Notes: generated from the sequence alone by a model not told the origin. DNA of 64,000 nucleotides from Strongyloides papillosus (GCA_005656395.1 SRSI01000001.1:1-64000); one strand, 5' to 3'. Counted from the stretch's first letter, positions 36,501 to 47,238 are shown. Numbers and translations are program-made.

Positions 36501-37839
36501 CAAAATGATGGAGAATGACATCATCATAATAGCATCAAAGTACAATATAAACATGAGTTTCGAAGAGGGCCTCCCATGTATAAATGGTACAATTGGTTCA
36601 GAAAAAGAGGCTAAGAAAAAAATTAGTGAATTAGTAGATAATTTTGCATATAAAAGGTGGGCAGAACATTACACAAGAAAGAAAGAATTCCCAAAATTTG
36701 TTATCAACAATAAATTAATTTGCCCATGGCTAAGAACATTAAACATAGAACCAAGGAAATTCAAAACCATAACGATGACACAAGATGACATGCATCCGAT
36801 GTTAAATCCAATATTCGATAAAGAGAGTAAATGTGTACTCGAAACAAACAGTGTAAAATGTAATCACTATGATAATATAAGACATGTTGGATCATACTGT
36901 GAACATTCAGTAAGCTGGAGAAGGAGAAGGCACGACAATGTACTTCACACAATTACCAATGTCTTGCTGAGAAAGTTAAAACAAAAGATGGTAGACCTCA
37001 ATAATTACAAGAAATGTTATAAGATTGACGATAACACCGAATTAAGAATAGACCAGTTGAATTACACAAGTGAATCATTAGTACACAATAAACCAGATAT
37101 CATATATGAAACAAAAGATAAAATAATTATAGGTGAACTAGCAATATCCCATTATAGAAATCTTGAGGAGTCTGCTAAACTAAAAATCCAAAGATATACA
37201 GTTAATGGAACTCTTCAATTAAATGCACCAGTTGAGAATTTAGAATACTCGACGAATTTTACTGCAGTATTAGCCAAACAGAAAGGTAAACCAGTTTCAT
37301 TTTATCCATTAATCTGTGGACCCTTTGGAGAATTAGATGGACCAAGACTTGATCATTGGGTAGCTTTTTTAGATGAATTCAATATATCTGAAAAAGAAAC
37401 AATAAAACCTGTAATTGAAAGAATAACAAGAAAAGCGGCAATAGAAACAGAATATATATTATTCCAATATATAAAGTTAAAAGAGAAAAAACTTAAAGAA
37501 AACAATGATGAACAAAATGATATGGAGTTATAAATATAGAATGTTAATTTAAAAGCTAGTTAATTAATTAATGTTGAAGTAATTTGAATCACTGAATTGA
37601 AGTAATATTAAACACCAGTCAAACAGATAACTAATGACTTATACCATGTAATTTATTGTTCCCTTTTAATTCTAACTATAGTTTTAATGTAACGAAATGA
37701 CACAGGGGTTATATCTCCCACGTCCTAAAATTTATTTATTCATTGTATTGTATATATTGTAATATTATTGTATATAATTGTAGTTATATATTGTAATTTT
37801 ATTGTATATAATACTAATGGTCGTGTAATAAAAAACTAA
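33563..37839 (+). mobile_element. SL-exon-specific non-LTR retrotransposon, intact, unit 7
   Basis: Full-length copy with intact ORF and the ATAAAACC duplication at 33555-33562 and 37840-37847. Confidence 0.93.
33808..37533 (+). CDS. Retrotransposon RT-endonuclease protein (1,241 aa), unit 7
   Basis: Protein identical to the unit 5 copy by inspection, with RT and endonuclease catalytic residues retained. Confidence 0.93.
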   Translation: MTTKITKINNKLNIREQQKIAKLLPDVKINENLTVDITEIINEIQVISNEIDKPISVIIDYIENEIKERTLLDLPITNKNIPNDIYQKKRNSLESEITNPEYNMEVDEFQIVKRRKRNMKNTTPEDQIKRSRMESMNKNGEVISDVKKKPILSYAEVAKKRENIKHRDSKEDSQEMRKSIKEMNPKERYDYFSKDRGKIFRFDVKPWMPTFEIDLLIEKKLRPLTQVWSKTKITDIESKKTWRQASKIMIIATKVLKSYDTRKVDYDGTSVEDVIKVSAALRRTERFDQRIQKMLEQTKSPQKNIKNHAQAYLRKVEKKFKGKVKTIEQVRFFTKSKISTLKKRVAYLNEKKRRDRIRMRFRSKPSLKSLVDTTPLDIEIDKSEIEKYLIDLFSKKDCEVPEPESLLNKWVEYSKNTTSIDEDSKPNFNEEIFNECLKWSRSWKAPGTNKLYMKIFKVLNSCKIFLMEWIKAVYERRCNLTDEDTRGRAFGIFKKGNIDDPKNYRFINVTNSHYKIFMKYLNSVIVDQIEHRIPKEQIANKKGRSCLDGIIINRLIQKKTVHGQQIAQTWLDMQKAYDSLDHKKLLIVLENLGIHRDFIEIIKKAMRCWKFTVINGKETYMNNEKKKKKPTVIHVNRGIYQGDSLSPTLFVCSLIPLSWMLNQQPRINLEDPNTEANVVTTMNDDEVEDEGLYNHLLFMDDIKLFSINAKCLNEMTKICEKYGLEIGLKINPLKSSYSINQGEQAEEPLINFEELSTVYKYLGIYENHKTADEKANLQELYKVVDEKLKLILESPITVGNMIDAINTCLMPKILYVFSHERSELIKRKIYLDMDLRIRKALNTYGVKFQNLSNARIYLPRSRFGLGLKSTETEIDKIQLKNFIHIKYSEVFRKMNETFKMMENDIIIIASKYNINMSFEEGLPCINGTIGSEKEAKKKISELVDNFAYKRWAEHYTRKKEFPKFVINNKLICPWLRTLNIEPRKFKTITMTQDDMHPMLNPIFDKESKCVLETNSVKCNHYDNIRHVGSYCEHSVSWRRRRHDNVLHTITNVLLRKLKQKMVDLNNYKKCYKIDDNTELRIDQLNYTSESLVHNKPDIIYETKDKIIIGELAISHYRNLEESAKLKIQRYTVNGTLQLNAPVENLEYSTNFTAVLAKQKGKPVSFYPLICGPFGELDGPRLDHWVAFLDEFNISEKETIKPVIERITRKAAIETEYILFQYIKLKEKKLKENNDEQNDMEL

Positions 37840-38038
37840 ATAAAACCCAGTTTGAGGTAATTATTGAATTCTGAGGTTAATTCTTCAGCTTTCAAAATTT
37901 TGGAATGAAGCTAGAAATAGCTTCTAATAATATAAAGAATTTTATTTAATAATAATATATTATTTAATAATATTAATAAAATAATTAATGTATTATTTTA
38001 TTATAATTTTTATAAAATAATATATAAAAATACAAAAA

Positions 38039-38158
38039 GACTTACGGCACTAACTGTTCATAAGAGGTCTCCCATCCAACTACTAAGATAGCTTGGAACT
38101 GATTTACTTCAGAGATCAGACGGGATCTGGTTCATTCAGTACAATATGACCGTAAGAC
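38039..38158 (-). rRNA. 5S rRNA, variant type, unit 7
   Basis: Same variant sequence as 4781-4900. Confidence 0.85.
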
Positions 38159-38468
38159 ATTAAAATTGTTTTTTAAATGATTATTATAATAGATATTTAA
38201 TGATAAACACTAAATTAAATAGGCTAATATATATGAAAAATTCTATTATTATTATAAATAACATTTTTAAACTTTAATAAGTAAGAATTTAAAAATTTAT
38301 AATATTTATTTATATAACAGTTATTATTATTTTTTTTTGGCATTTTTTTTTAATATATTGACCTTATAATGTTATTATACATATACATTTATTTCCTATT
38401 AAAGTGACATAAACTTTATAAGTGAATGAAATGAAATAGATGTAGGTTGATATTTTTATGAAATCGTC

Positions 38469-38559
38469 GGTTTATAAAACCCAGTTTGAGGTAATTATTA
38501 AATTCTGAGGTTAATTCTTCAGCTTTCAAAATTTTGGAATGAAGCTAGAAATAAGCTTC
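38469..38559 (+). ncRNA. Spliced leader RNA gene, intact, unit 7
   Basis: Complete exon, GT donor, Sm-like site and GAAGCT hairpin. Confidence 0.88.
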
Positions 38560-38655
38560 TAATAATATATATAAAAAAAATTTTATTTAATATTAATATA
38601 TAATAATTATATTTTATTATAATTTTTATAAAATAATATTTAAAAAATACAAAAA

Positions 38656-38775
38656 GACTTACGCCACTAACGGTTCCCAGGAGGTCTCCCATCCAAGTAC
38701 TAAGATAGCTCGCAACTGATTCACTTCAGAGATCGGACGGGATCTGGTGCATTCAGTAGGATATGAGCGTAAGAC
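38656..38775 (-). rRNA. 5S rRNA, canonical type, unit 7
   Basis: Same as 5399-5518. Confidence 0.93.
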
Positions 38776-39107
38776 ATTAAAATTGTTTTTTTTAATTAAT
38801 ATTATAATATATATTTAATGATAAACTCTAGATCAAATAGGTTAATATATATTCTTATATATAAAAATTTTTTTATTATTATGATAAATAAACTTTTTTT
38901 TTAAATATATAAAAAAAATAAATATTTTTTAATTATTTATTTGTAAAATTTATATAATTATTTATAAAAACAAAAAAAAAATTAACATTATAATGTTATT
39001 AAAAAATATCAAAATTTTTTTCTATCAAAGTGACATAAAAATTATAAATGAATGAAATTAAATAGATGTAGGGTGGTATTTCTATAAAGTCGTCGGTTTA
39101 TAAAACC

Positions 39108-42100
39108 ATTCGCTCTTTTTGTCCGATGAGAGAAGGTTATTTTGCAATATTCTCTACGTTGAAGTGCGAGGCCTTGGAACTGTGCTATTTTAACAGGATT
39201 AAAATCAACTCCACTACCAAGAGGTTATCAAGTTACAAATATCTATTAAATTTTATCAAAATATATAAAGGAATAGGGGTAATAAAAGCAAAAATATCCC
39301 GACATTGGGGGTGAGAAGTAGATAATCATCAAAAGTATCACCAAAAATACTGATGACTACGAAAATCACCAAAATTAACAACAAACTAAATATTAGGGAA
39401 CAACAAAAAATTGCAAAACTACTGCCAGATGTCAAAATTAATGAAAATCTAACAGTAGATATTACAGAAATAATTAACGAAATTCAAGTGATATCAAATG
39501 AAATCGACAAACCCATATCAGTGATAATTGACTACATAGAAAATGAAATAAAAGAAAGAACGCTGCTTGATCTACCAATTACAAATAAAAATATACCTAA
39601 TGACATATATCAAAAAAAAAGAAATTCGCTAGAAAGTGAAATAACCAACCCAGAATATAATATGGAGGTGGATGAGTTCCAAATAGTTAAAAGAAGAAAA
39701 AGAAATATGAAAAATACGACTCCAGAGGATCAAATTAAACGATCAAGAATGGAGAGTATGAACAAAAATGGGGAAGTTATTAGTGACGTGAAAAAAAAAC
39801 CAATATTGTCATATGCAGAAGTTGCAAAAAAGCGCGAAAATATCAAACATAGAGATAGTAAAGAAGACTCACAAGAGATGAGGAAGAGTATAAAAGAGAT
39901 GAATCCAAAAGAAAGATATGATTATTTCTCGAAAGATAGAGGAAAAATATTTAGATTCGATGTGAAGCCCTGGATGCCAACCTTTGAGATAGATCTATTG
40001 ATTGAAAAAAAACTTCGACCATTAACGCAAGTGTGGAGTAAAACCAAAATAACAGACATAGAATCGAAAAAAACTTGGAGGCAAGCAAGCAAAATAATGA
40101 TTATTGCTACTAAAGTTTTAAAATCATATGACACACGTAAAGTGGACTATGATGGAACAAGTGTGGAAGATGTAATAAAAGTTAGTGCAGCTCTGCGAAG
40201 AACAGAAAGATTTGACCAGAGAATTCAGAAAATGTTAGAACAAACCAAAAGTCCACAGAAAAATATAAAAAATCATGCACAAGCATATTTGAGAAAAGTG
40301 GAAAAAAAATTTAAGGGAAAAGTTAAAACGATAGAACAAGTAAGATTCTTCACAAAATCAAAAATCTCAACACTAAAAAAAAGGGTGGCATATTTAAATG
40401 AGAAAAAAAGACGAGATAGAATAAGAATGAGATTCCGCTCTAAACCGAGTCTTAAAAGTTTGGTGGATACAACACCGTTAGACATAGAGATAGATAAGTC
40501 TGAAATTGAAAAATATCTAATAGATCTTTTCAGCAAGAAAGATTGTGAGGTACCAGAGCCAGAAAGTCTCTTAAATAAATGGGTAGAGTATAGTAAAAAT
40601 ACAACCAGCATAGATGAAGACAGTAAACCTAACTTCAACGAAGAAATATTCAACGAGTGTCTAAAGTGGTCAAGGAGTTGGAAAGCACCGGGTACAAATA
40701 AATTATATATGAAAATATTTAAAGTATTGAATTCATGTAAAATATTTTTAATGGAATGGATTAAAGCAGTGTACGAAAGAAGATGCAATTTAACTGATGA
40801 AGATACTAGAGGTAGAGCTTTCGGTATATTTAAAAAAGGAAACATAGATGATCCGAAAAACTATCGCTTCATTAATGTGACAAATAGCCATTATAAAATA
40901 TTCATGAAATATCTTAATTCAGTCATTGTAGATCAAATAGAACATAGAATACCGAAAGAGCAAATAGCCAACAAAAAAGGAAGATCATGTTTAGATGGAA
41001 TCATTATAAACAGATTGATACAAAAAAAGACAGTTCATGGACAACAAATAGCACAAACGTGGCTAGATATGCAAAAAGCATACGATTCCTTAGATCACAA
41101 GAAACTTTTAATTGTGCTTGAGAATCTTGGTATACATAGAGATTTTATTGAGATAATAAAAAAAGCAATGAGATGCTGGAAATTTACAGTTATAAATGGC
41201 AAAGAAACATATATGAATAATGAAAAAAAGAAAAAGAAACCAACAGTAATACATGTCAACAGAGGTATCTATCAGGGAGATAGCCTATCACCAACATTAT
41301 TTGTATGTTCACTAATCCCGTTGAGTTGGATGTTAAATCAACAACCAAGAATTAATTTGGAAGATCCAAATACAGAAGCAAACGTTGTAACAACCATGAA
41401 TGATGATGAAGTTGAGGATGAGGGCTTGTATAATCATTTATTGTTCATGGATGATATAAAGTTATTTAGTATCAATGCAAAATGTTTAAATGAAATGACA
41501 AAGATATGTGAAAAATATGGGCTTGAAATTGGACTTAAAATAAATCCATTAAAAAGTTCATACAGTATAAATCAGGGTGAGCAGGCAGAAGAACCATTAA
41601 TTAATTTTGAAGAGTTGTCAACAGTTTACAAATACCTTGGAATATATGAGAATCATAAAACTGCTGATGAAAAAGCCAACCTGCAAGAACTATACAAGGT
41701 AGTAGATGAAAAATTAAAATTAATTTTAGAATCACCTATAACAGTTGGTAACATGATAGATGCAATAAATACATGTTTGATGCCAAAAATTTTATATGTA
41801 TTCTCACACGAAAGATCCGAATTAATCAAAAGAAAAATTTATTTGGATATGGATCTACGTATAAGAAAAGCATTGAATACATATGGAGTGAAATTTCAAA
41901 ATCTGTCGAACGCGAGAATATATTTACCAAGAAGTAGATTTGGTTTAGGATTGAAGAGTACCGAAACAGAAATTGACAAAATACAATTGAAGAACTTTAT
42001 ACATATAAAATATAGTGAAGTATTTAGAAAAATGAATGAAACATTCAAAATGATGGAGAATGACATCATCATAATAGCATCAAAGTACAATATAAACATG

Positions 42101-43384
42101 AGTTTCGAAGAGGGCCTCCCATGTATAAATGGTACAATTGGTTCAGAAAAAGAGGCTAAGAAAAAAATTAGTGAATTAGTAGATAATTTTGCATATAAAA
42201 GGTGGGCAGAACATTACACAAGAAAGAAAGAATTCCCAAAATTTGTTATCAACAATAAATTAATTTGCCCATGGCTAAGAACATTAAACATAGAACCAAG
42301 GAAATTCAAAACCATAACGATGACACAAGATGACATGCATCCGATGTTAAATCCAATATTCGATAAAGAGAGTAAATGTGTACTCGAAACAAACAGTGTA
42401 AAATGTAATCACTATGATAATATAAGACATGTTGGATCATACTGTGAACATTCAGTAAGCTGGAGAAGGAGAAGGCACGACAATGTACTTCACACAATTA
42501 CCAATGTCTTGCTGAGAAAGTTAAAACAAAAGATGGTAGACCTCAATAATTACAAGAAATGTTATAAGATTGACGATAACACCGAATTAAGAATAGACCA
42601 GTTGAATTACACAAGTGAATCATTAGTACACAATAAACCAGATATCATATATGAAACAAAAGATAAAATAATTATAGGTGAACTAGCAATATCCCATTAT
42701 AGAAATCTTGAGGAGTCTGCTAAACTAAAAATCCAAAGATATACAGTTAATGGAACTCTTCAATTAAATGCACCAGTTGAGAATTTAGAATACTCGACGA
42801 ATTTTACTGCAGTATTAGCCAAACAGAAAGGTAAACCAGTTTCATTTTATCCATTAATCTGTGGACCCTTTGGAGAATTAGATGGACCAAGACTTGATCA
42901 TTGGGTAGCTTTTTTAGATGAATTCAATATATCTGAAAAAGAAACAATAAAACCTGTAATTGAAAGAATAACAAGAAAAGCGGCAATAGAAACAGAATAT
43001 ATATTATTCCAATATATAAAGTTAAAAGAGAAAAAACTTAAAGAAAACAATGATGAACAAAATGATATGGAGTTATAAATATAGAATGTTAATTTAAAAG
43101 CTAGTTAATTAATTAATGTTGAAGTAATTTGAATCACTGAATTGAAGTAATATTAAACACCAGTCAAACAGATAACTAATGACTTATACCATGTAATTTA
43201 TTGTTCCCTTTTAATTCTAACTATAGTTTTAATGTAACGAAATGACACAGGGGTTATATCTCCCACGTCCTAAAATTTATTTATTCATTGTATTGTATAT
43301 ATTGTAATATTATTGTATATAATTGTAGTTATATATTGTAATTTTATTGTATATAATACTAATGGTCGTGTAATAAAAAACTAA
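39108..43384 (+). mobile_element. SL-exon-specific non-LTR retrotransposon, intact, unit 8
   Basis: Full-length copy with intact ORF and the ATAAAACC duplication at 39100-39107 and 43385-43392. Confidence 0.93.
39353..43078 (+). CDS. Retrotransposon RT-endonuclease protein (1,241 aa), unit 8
   Basis: Protein identical to the unit 5 copy by inspection, with RT and endonuclease catalytic residues retained. Confidence 0.93.
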   Translation: MTTKITKINNKLNIREQQKIAKLLPDVKINENLTVDITEIINEIQVISNEIDKPISVIIDYIENEIKERTLLDLPITNKNIPNDIYQKKRNSLESEITNPEYNMEVDEFQIVKRRKRNMKNTTPEDQIKRSRMESMNKNGEVISDVKKKPILSYAEVAKKRENIKHRDSKEDSQEMRKSIKEMNPKERYDYFSKDRGKIFRFDVKPWMPTFEIDLLIEKKLRPLTQVWSKTKITDIESKKTWRQASKIMIIATKVLKSYDTRKVDYDGTSVEDVIKVSAALRRTERFDQRIQKMLEQTKSPQKNIKNHAQAYLRKVEKKFKGKVKTIEQVRFFTKSKISTLKKRVAYLNEKKRRDRIRMRFRSKPSLKSLVDTTPLDIEIDKSEIEKYLIDLFSKKDCEVPEPESLLNKWVEYSKNTTSIDEDSKPNFNEEIFNECLKWSRSWKAPGTNKLYMKIFKVLNSCKIFLMEWIKAVYERRCNLTDEDTRGRAFGIFKKGNIDDPKNYRFINVTNSHYKIFMKYLNSVIVDQIEHRIPKEQIANKKGRSCLDGIIINRLIQKKTVHGQQIAQTWLDMQKAYDSLDHKKLLIVLENLGIHRDFIEIIKKAMRCWKFTVINGKETYMNNEKKKKKPTVIHVNRGIYQGDSLSPTLFVCSLIPLSWMLNQQPRINLEDPNTEANVVTTMNDDEVEDEGLYNHLLFMDDIKLFSINAKCLNEMTKICEKYGLEIGLKINPLKSSYSINQGEQAEEPLINFEELSTVYKYLGIYENHKTADEKANLQELYKVVDEKLKLILESPITVGNMIDAINTCLMPKILYVFSHERSELIKRKIYLDMDLRIRKALNTYGVKFQNLSNARIYLPRSRFGLGLKSTETEIDKIQLKNFIHIKYSEVFRKMNETFKMMENDIIIIASKYNINMSFEEGLPCINGTIGSEKEAKKKISELVDNFAYKRWAEHYTRKKEFPKFVINNKLICPWLRTLNIEPRKFKTITMTQDDMHPMLNPIFDKESKCVLETNSVKCNHYDNIRHVGSYCEHSVSWRRRRHDNVLHTITNVLLRKLKQKMVDLNNYKKCYKIDDNTELRIDQLNYTSESLVHNKPDIIYETKDKIIIGELAISHYRNLEESAKLKIQRYTVNGTLQLNAPVENLEYSTNFTAVLAKQKGKPVSFYPLICGPFGELDGPRLDHWVAFLDEFNISEKETIKPVIERITRKAAIETEYILFQYIKLKEKKLKENNDEQNDMEL

Positions 43385-43583
43385 ATAAAACCCAGTTTGA
43401 GGTAATTATTGAATTCTGAGGTTAATTCTTCAGCTTTCAAAATTTTGGAATGAAGCTAGAAATAGCTTCTAATAATATAAAGAATTTTATTTAATAATAA
43501 TATATTATTTAATAATATTAATAAAATAATTAATGTATTATTTTATTATAATTTTTATAAAATAATATATAAAAATACAAAAA

Positions 43584-43703
43584 GACTTACGGCACTAACT
43601 GTTCATAAGAGGTCTCCCATCCAACTACTAAGATAGCTTGGAACTGATTTACTTCAGAGATCAGACGGGATCTGGTTCATTCAGTACAATATGACCGTAA
43701 GAC
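43584..43703 (-). rRNA. 5S rRNA, variant type, unit 8
   Basis: Same variant sequence as 4781-4900. Confidence 0.85.
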
Positions 43704-44013
43704 ATTAAAATTGTTTTTTAAATGATTATTATAATAGATATTTAATGATAAACACTAAATTAAATAGGCTAATATATATGAAAAATTCTATTATTATTAT
43801 AAATAACATTTTTAAACTTTAATAAGTAAGAATTTAAAAATTTATAATATTTATTTATATAACAGTTATTATTATTTTTTTTTGGCATTTTTTTTTAATA
43901 TATTGACCTTATAATGTTATTATACATATACATTTATTTCCTATTAAAGTGACATAAACTTTATAAGTGAATGAAATGAAATAGATGTAGGTTGATATTT
44001 TTATGAAATCGTC

Positions 44014-44104
44014 GGTTTATAAAACCCAGTTTGAGGTAATTATTAAATTCTGAGGTTAATTCTTCAGCTTTCAAAATTTTGGAATGAAGCTAGAAATAAG
44101 CTTC
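44014..44104 (+). ncRNA. Spliced leader RNA gene, intact, unit 8
   Basis: Complete exon, GT donor, Sm-like site and GAAGCT hairpin. Last complete SL gene of the array. Confidence 0.88.
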
Positions 44105-44200
44105 TAATAATATATATAAAAAAAATTTTATTTAATATTAATATATAATAATTATATTTTATTATAATTTTTATAAAATAATATTTAAAAAATACAAAAA

Positions 44201-44320
44201 GACTTACGCCACTAACGGTTCCCAGGAGGTCTCCCATCCAAGTACTAAGATAGCTCGCAACTGATTCACTTCAGAGATCGGACGGGATCTGGTGCATTCA
44301 GTAGGATATGAGCGTAAGAC
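44201..44320 (-). rRNA. 5S rRNA, canonical type, unit 8
   Basis: Same as 5399-5518. It is the terminal 5S gene; only about 77 bp of spacer follow before the unit sequence ends at 44,397. Confidence 0.93.
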
Positions 44321-44551
44321 ATTAAAATTGTTTTTTTTAATTAATATTATAATATATATTTAATGATAAACTCTAGATCAAATAGGTTAATATATATAAA
44401 AAAATTTTAGTAATAAGAAAAGTTTTAAATTTGTGAATAAAAAAAACAATATTTGCTTATTTAATTTTTTTTAGAAAATGTTGTTTTTATTCATAGATTA
44501 TTAAATATCGAATAAATATTACTCATGTATAAAACCTTCGAAAATGAACAA

Positions 44552-44709
44552 CTATCGGGCCTGCCCGATAGCTTAGTTTGTAAGAATGAACTTTCGGCCT
44601 ATAGTCAGTGTTGACGGGAATACGACGAGTTCGAAGAACATTCTAAGTGGGTCGGTAACAAAACTGTCGTGACCGCTTAAAGGTGCGGGGTTAACGCGAC
44701 AGTTTTGTT
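44552..44709. other. G+C-richer island with two inverted repeats, function unknown
   Basis: In A+T-rich surroundings this stretch holds a perfect 9-bp palindromic pair CTATCGGGC-ct-GCCCGATAG (44552-44571) and a perfect 13-bp pair AACAAAACTGTCG / CGACAGTTTTGTT (44657-44669, 44697-44709), with CCGC/GCGG inside the second loop. TAGCTTAGTTTGTAAGA recalls a tRNA D-arm and GAGTTCGAAG a T-loop, but the stems do not pair, so it is not a tRNA. It could be a structured RNA gene, a tRNA-derived relic or transposon ends. Confidence 0.4.
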
Positions 44710-45398
44710 GTTCAGGTTCAATATTTTTTTGCAACGCTATGTTTTTTTTAATTTTAGTAATAATTTGATGATAATGTTTTTAATATACTTATATTATTGT
44801 TATAATTAATAATAATGGTAAATTTATTGAAATTATTTTGATTTATTTAATCGGTTTTACATCTGTCTTCGTCGTGTTGTGCCTTGGTTTCAGCATGTAT
44901 TTTGTAAAATTTTAATTATATGACTAAGATAATTTCTTCTATAACTTTTTCAATCTTTTAATTCGTTCTATTCGAATATATTTGTTAAAGAAAACTTAAA
45001 CTACTCTTTGATTTATAACGTGGTCAGTTATTAATCCAATCTTCATATTACTACTTTACTTTTTATTATCTAGTCTTACAATTCAAATAAATAAAATAAT
45101 TTATTGTAATTTAAACTTTTTTATAGAAAGATTTCACCAACACAAGTTTGTATATACGACTTTATTGATTTCTGATACCTACAAAATGTAATGACAACAA
45201 ATAAAATATTTGGCTGTTCAACTAAAAATGTCGACTAAATTATAGTCTATTTTTAAATGATGATAGTTTTCTTATACGTTGACATATCGTTACAAGATAT
45301 GCATCATCTTGTAGAGCAAATTGAGGATTACCAATGCAATTTTTTTGTTTAAAAATATTAAAAAGTTTTTATCACCTTAAAAAGAAGTTGCAACAAAA
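44710..45398. other. A+T-rich stretch, no gene seen
   Basis: No open frame of note, RNA gene or repeat is recognised between the structured island and the mariner relic. Confidence 0.5.
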
Positions 45399-46131
45399 AT
45401 GGATTTTCGACCGGTTTACTTGTACGAGTTCACATTTAGCCAAACATAAACGAAAAACTTCAAAGAAAAATTAATGAAGCATTGTGGCCACGAGTCAAAC
45501 TAATAAACATCACAATAATGGTTTCAGAAATTTCTGCAATTGAGTTATAAGTTTTCAACGAAAATAGAGTTTGGTAAAGAAAGTGTTTTTGAGAACGACA
45601 AATTAAAATAATGCTGGTAACGTAATCTAAAAACAATTATTTAGGAACTTGTGGAAAAATTGGGCGTCAATGTGGAACTGTATGCAACTACTTAAAAGTC
45701 ATAAATAAGAAGAAAAAAATGAACTTCTACATACTCTATGAATTAACTCCCGAACAATGTTAAAAAAGAAAGAAAATTTGTTTTTTCTTGATTCTTAGAA
45801 ACAAGAATGACTTTTTTTAGATAGATTTGTAACATGAGGTGAAAAATAGTCATGTTAAACTTTGGCAAAAGATCATCACGATAAATGGGCAAAAATAAGA
45901 GCCCCAAAAACTTTCTAAAATTCAAAAATTTAGATAGAAAGATATTGCCAACTATTTGATAGAATCATCCATTACAAGCTTTCGAATACTGGTGAAACTA
46001 TGACTGCAGACTGAAAATTTAATGAATAAGAGTAATTGCGTCTGAAATTATCAGTTCTGCAGACAGCATTGGCCAACAAAAGATGTCCAATATTACTGCA
46101 TGATAATTCTAGACATCGCGTTTCACAAATG
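45399..46131 (+). pseudogene. Mariner transposase relic, N-terminal and central part
   Basis: Read across several frames it shows mariner landmarks: MDFRPVYLYEF at the start, WFQKF, ELVEKLGV (helix-turn-helix), LRNKNDFFLDR, HYKLSNTGETMTAD and LHDNSRHRVSQM at 46096-46131 (family motif LHDNARPHV, with the second catalytic D). The first catalytic motif, normally VTCDEKW, reads VT-stop-GEK, so the first D is gone. Many stops and frameshifts make it a dead copy. Confidence 0.8.
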
Positions 46132-46796
46132 AGAGGATGCACACTCATCTAGCGAATAAATATTATTCCAATTACATTAGGTTATTATAGCAAAAATTTA
46201 AATGTTTACATTTTTATTTTTTGCATTTTCGCTGTGATTAAGAAAGTTTATGATTCATCTATATATACGAATTTAGCATTACCAAAATGTGAAGATATAA
46301 TTATGTAAAAATGTCGGTATTAACAATAAATGAAGTTATTCTAAAATAGTAGACGCATTTTTCTTACAAAAAATGTTAACACAAGTAAAAATTTTATTAA
46401 TAATAAAATTATAATTGGGGAAAGCTTCCTCTAATGTATACAAACATCCAGTAAAAAATACAATAAAATCTAACTACATAAAAATTAATATTTCTAATAA
46501 AATATTCGATTTTTTTTGGAACGTTTATTTTTTTAATCTTGAATGGGTAGAGGTGGCAATCAAATGCGTTGCTATTATAAACTGAATCCAAAGGATTATC
46601 AAAAAAAATGCGTACACTATTTCAGACATTAACTTTCATAATAGTGCTTAATAACTAGGTTTTTTTTATAATTAATTATTGTTAGTAATTATTATATGTT
46701 TTTTTATTTTAAAATAATATCTTTAGTAATAGTTTATTATTTTGACTTTCGTGGTGAGACAATGCATGACAAAATTTGTTAATTTACTGGGTGAAT
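46132..46796. other. A+T-rich stretch between two mariner fragments
   Basis: No gene is seen. The two mariner fragments overlap by a similar 10-11 bp string (TTTCACAAAT at 46121, TCTCACAAAT at 46808), so this could be a later insertion that split one mariner, or plain flank between two copies. TTAGGTTATTATAG near 46,169 resembles a mariner end but no partner was found. Confidence 0.35.
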
Positions 46797-46919
46797 GTCC
46801 ATTTTGTCTCACAAATCATAATGCAGAAACTTAACGAGTTGGAATATGAAACTTTGTCGCATCCTTCTTTTTCACCAGAGATATCTCTAACAGATTATCA
46901 TTTGTTTAAGGAAATATGA
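46797..46919 (+). pseudogene. Mariner transposase relic, C-terminal part
   Basis: One open frame reads VSQIIMQKLNELEYE, then LSHPSFSPEISLTDYHLF, the mariner C-terminal signature HPPYSPDLAPTDYHLF with the third catalytic D. It stops at TGA soon after. It is probably the remainder of the copy at 45399-46131. About 320 bp of A+T-rich DNA without features follow. Confidence 0.8.
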
Positions 46920-47238
46920 ATCCAGGAAAATTCCTCAACAGAAAATTTCTCTATGCAAAATTGTTATACACATCGGTATAACATAAGAAAATTTGTATAT
47001 AAACAATATAAAATTTAAATGGTAAATATAAAATTTAGTTATAAAAATAGTATAAATAAAGTGGTTTTTCTACCAATCGTATCACTTTTTTATTTAATAA
47101 AATCTTTAAATTAATTGTGTTTTTTATTTGTTTTGATGAAACAAAAATTTTTTCGTGCAAAATTCCTCAGTAAAAATACATTTTCGATACTAATAGTTTT
47201 ATACAATTAATATTTAATTTTCCACCAAAGCGTAATTA

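Larger units (their letters stand above)
33550..37924 (+). pseudogene. SL RNA gene interrupted by retrotransposon, unit 7
   Basis: Exon start at 33550-33562, remainder from 37840. The spacer before it is one T shorter than in units 5, 6 and 8. Confidence 0.9.
39095..43469 (+). pseudogene. SL RNA gene interrupted by retrotransposon, unit 8
   Basis: Exon start at 39095-39107, remainder from 43385. This is the last interrupted SL gene before the array edge. Confidence 0.9.
1..44397. repeat. Tandem array of 5S rRNA - SL RNA units, every second SL gene interrupted by a retrotransposon
   Basis: Eight near-identical units repeat with a period of about 5,545 bp (retroelement starts at 307, 5831, 11384, 16928, 22474, 28019, 33563, 39108). 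One unit reads: SL promoter and first 13 nt of the SL exon, retrotransposon, rest of the SL gene, 5S variant on the minus strand, spacer, intact SL gene on plus, canonical 5S on minus, spacer. Without the element the unit is two diverged modules of about 620 bp. Opposite orientation of 5S and SL is the arrangement known from C. elegans. The array starts outside the window. Its right edge is near 44,397, where the spacer sequence stops matching after TTAATATATAT. Spacers are A+T-rich with no other gene visible. Confidence 0.95.

Noticed and set aside
1..44397. CRISPR or satellite-only interpretation of the repeats
   Set aside because: The unit is 5.5 kb with rRNA, SL RNA and a retroelement gene; there are no short repeats with unique spacers, and the sequence is clearly animal nuclear DNA.
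44563..44640. tRNA-like sequence with D-arm and T-loop lookalikes
   Set aside because: Acceptor and T stems do not pair and the D-loop lacks GG; kept only as a structured island.
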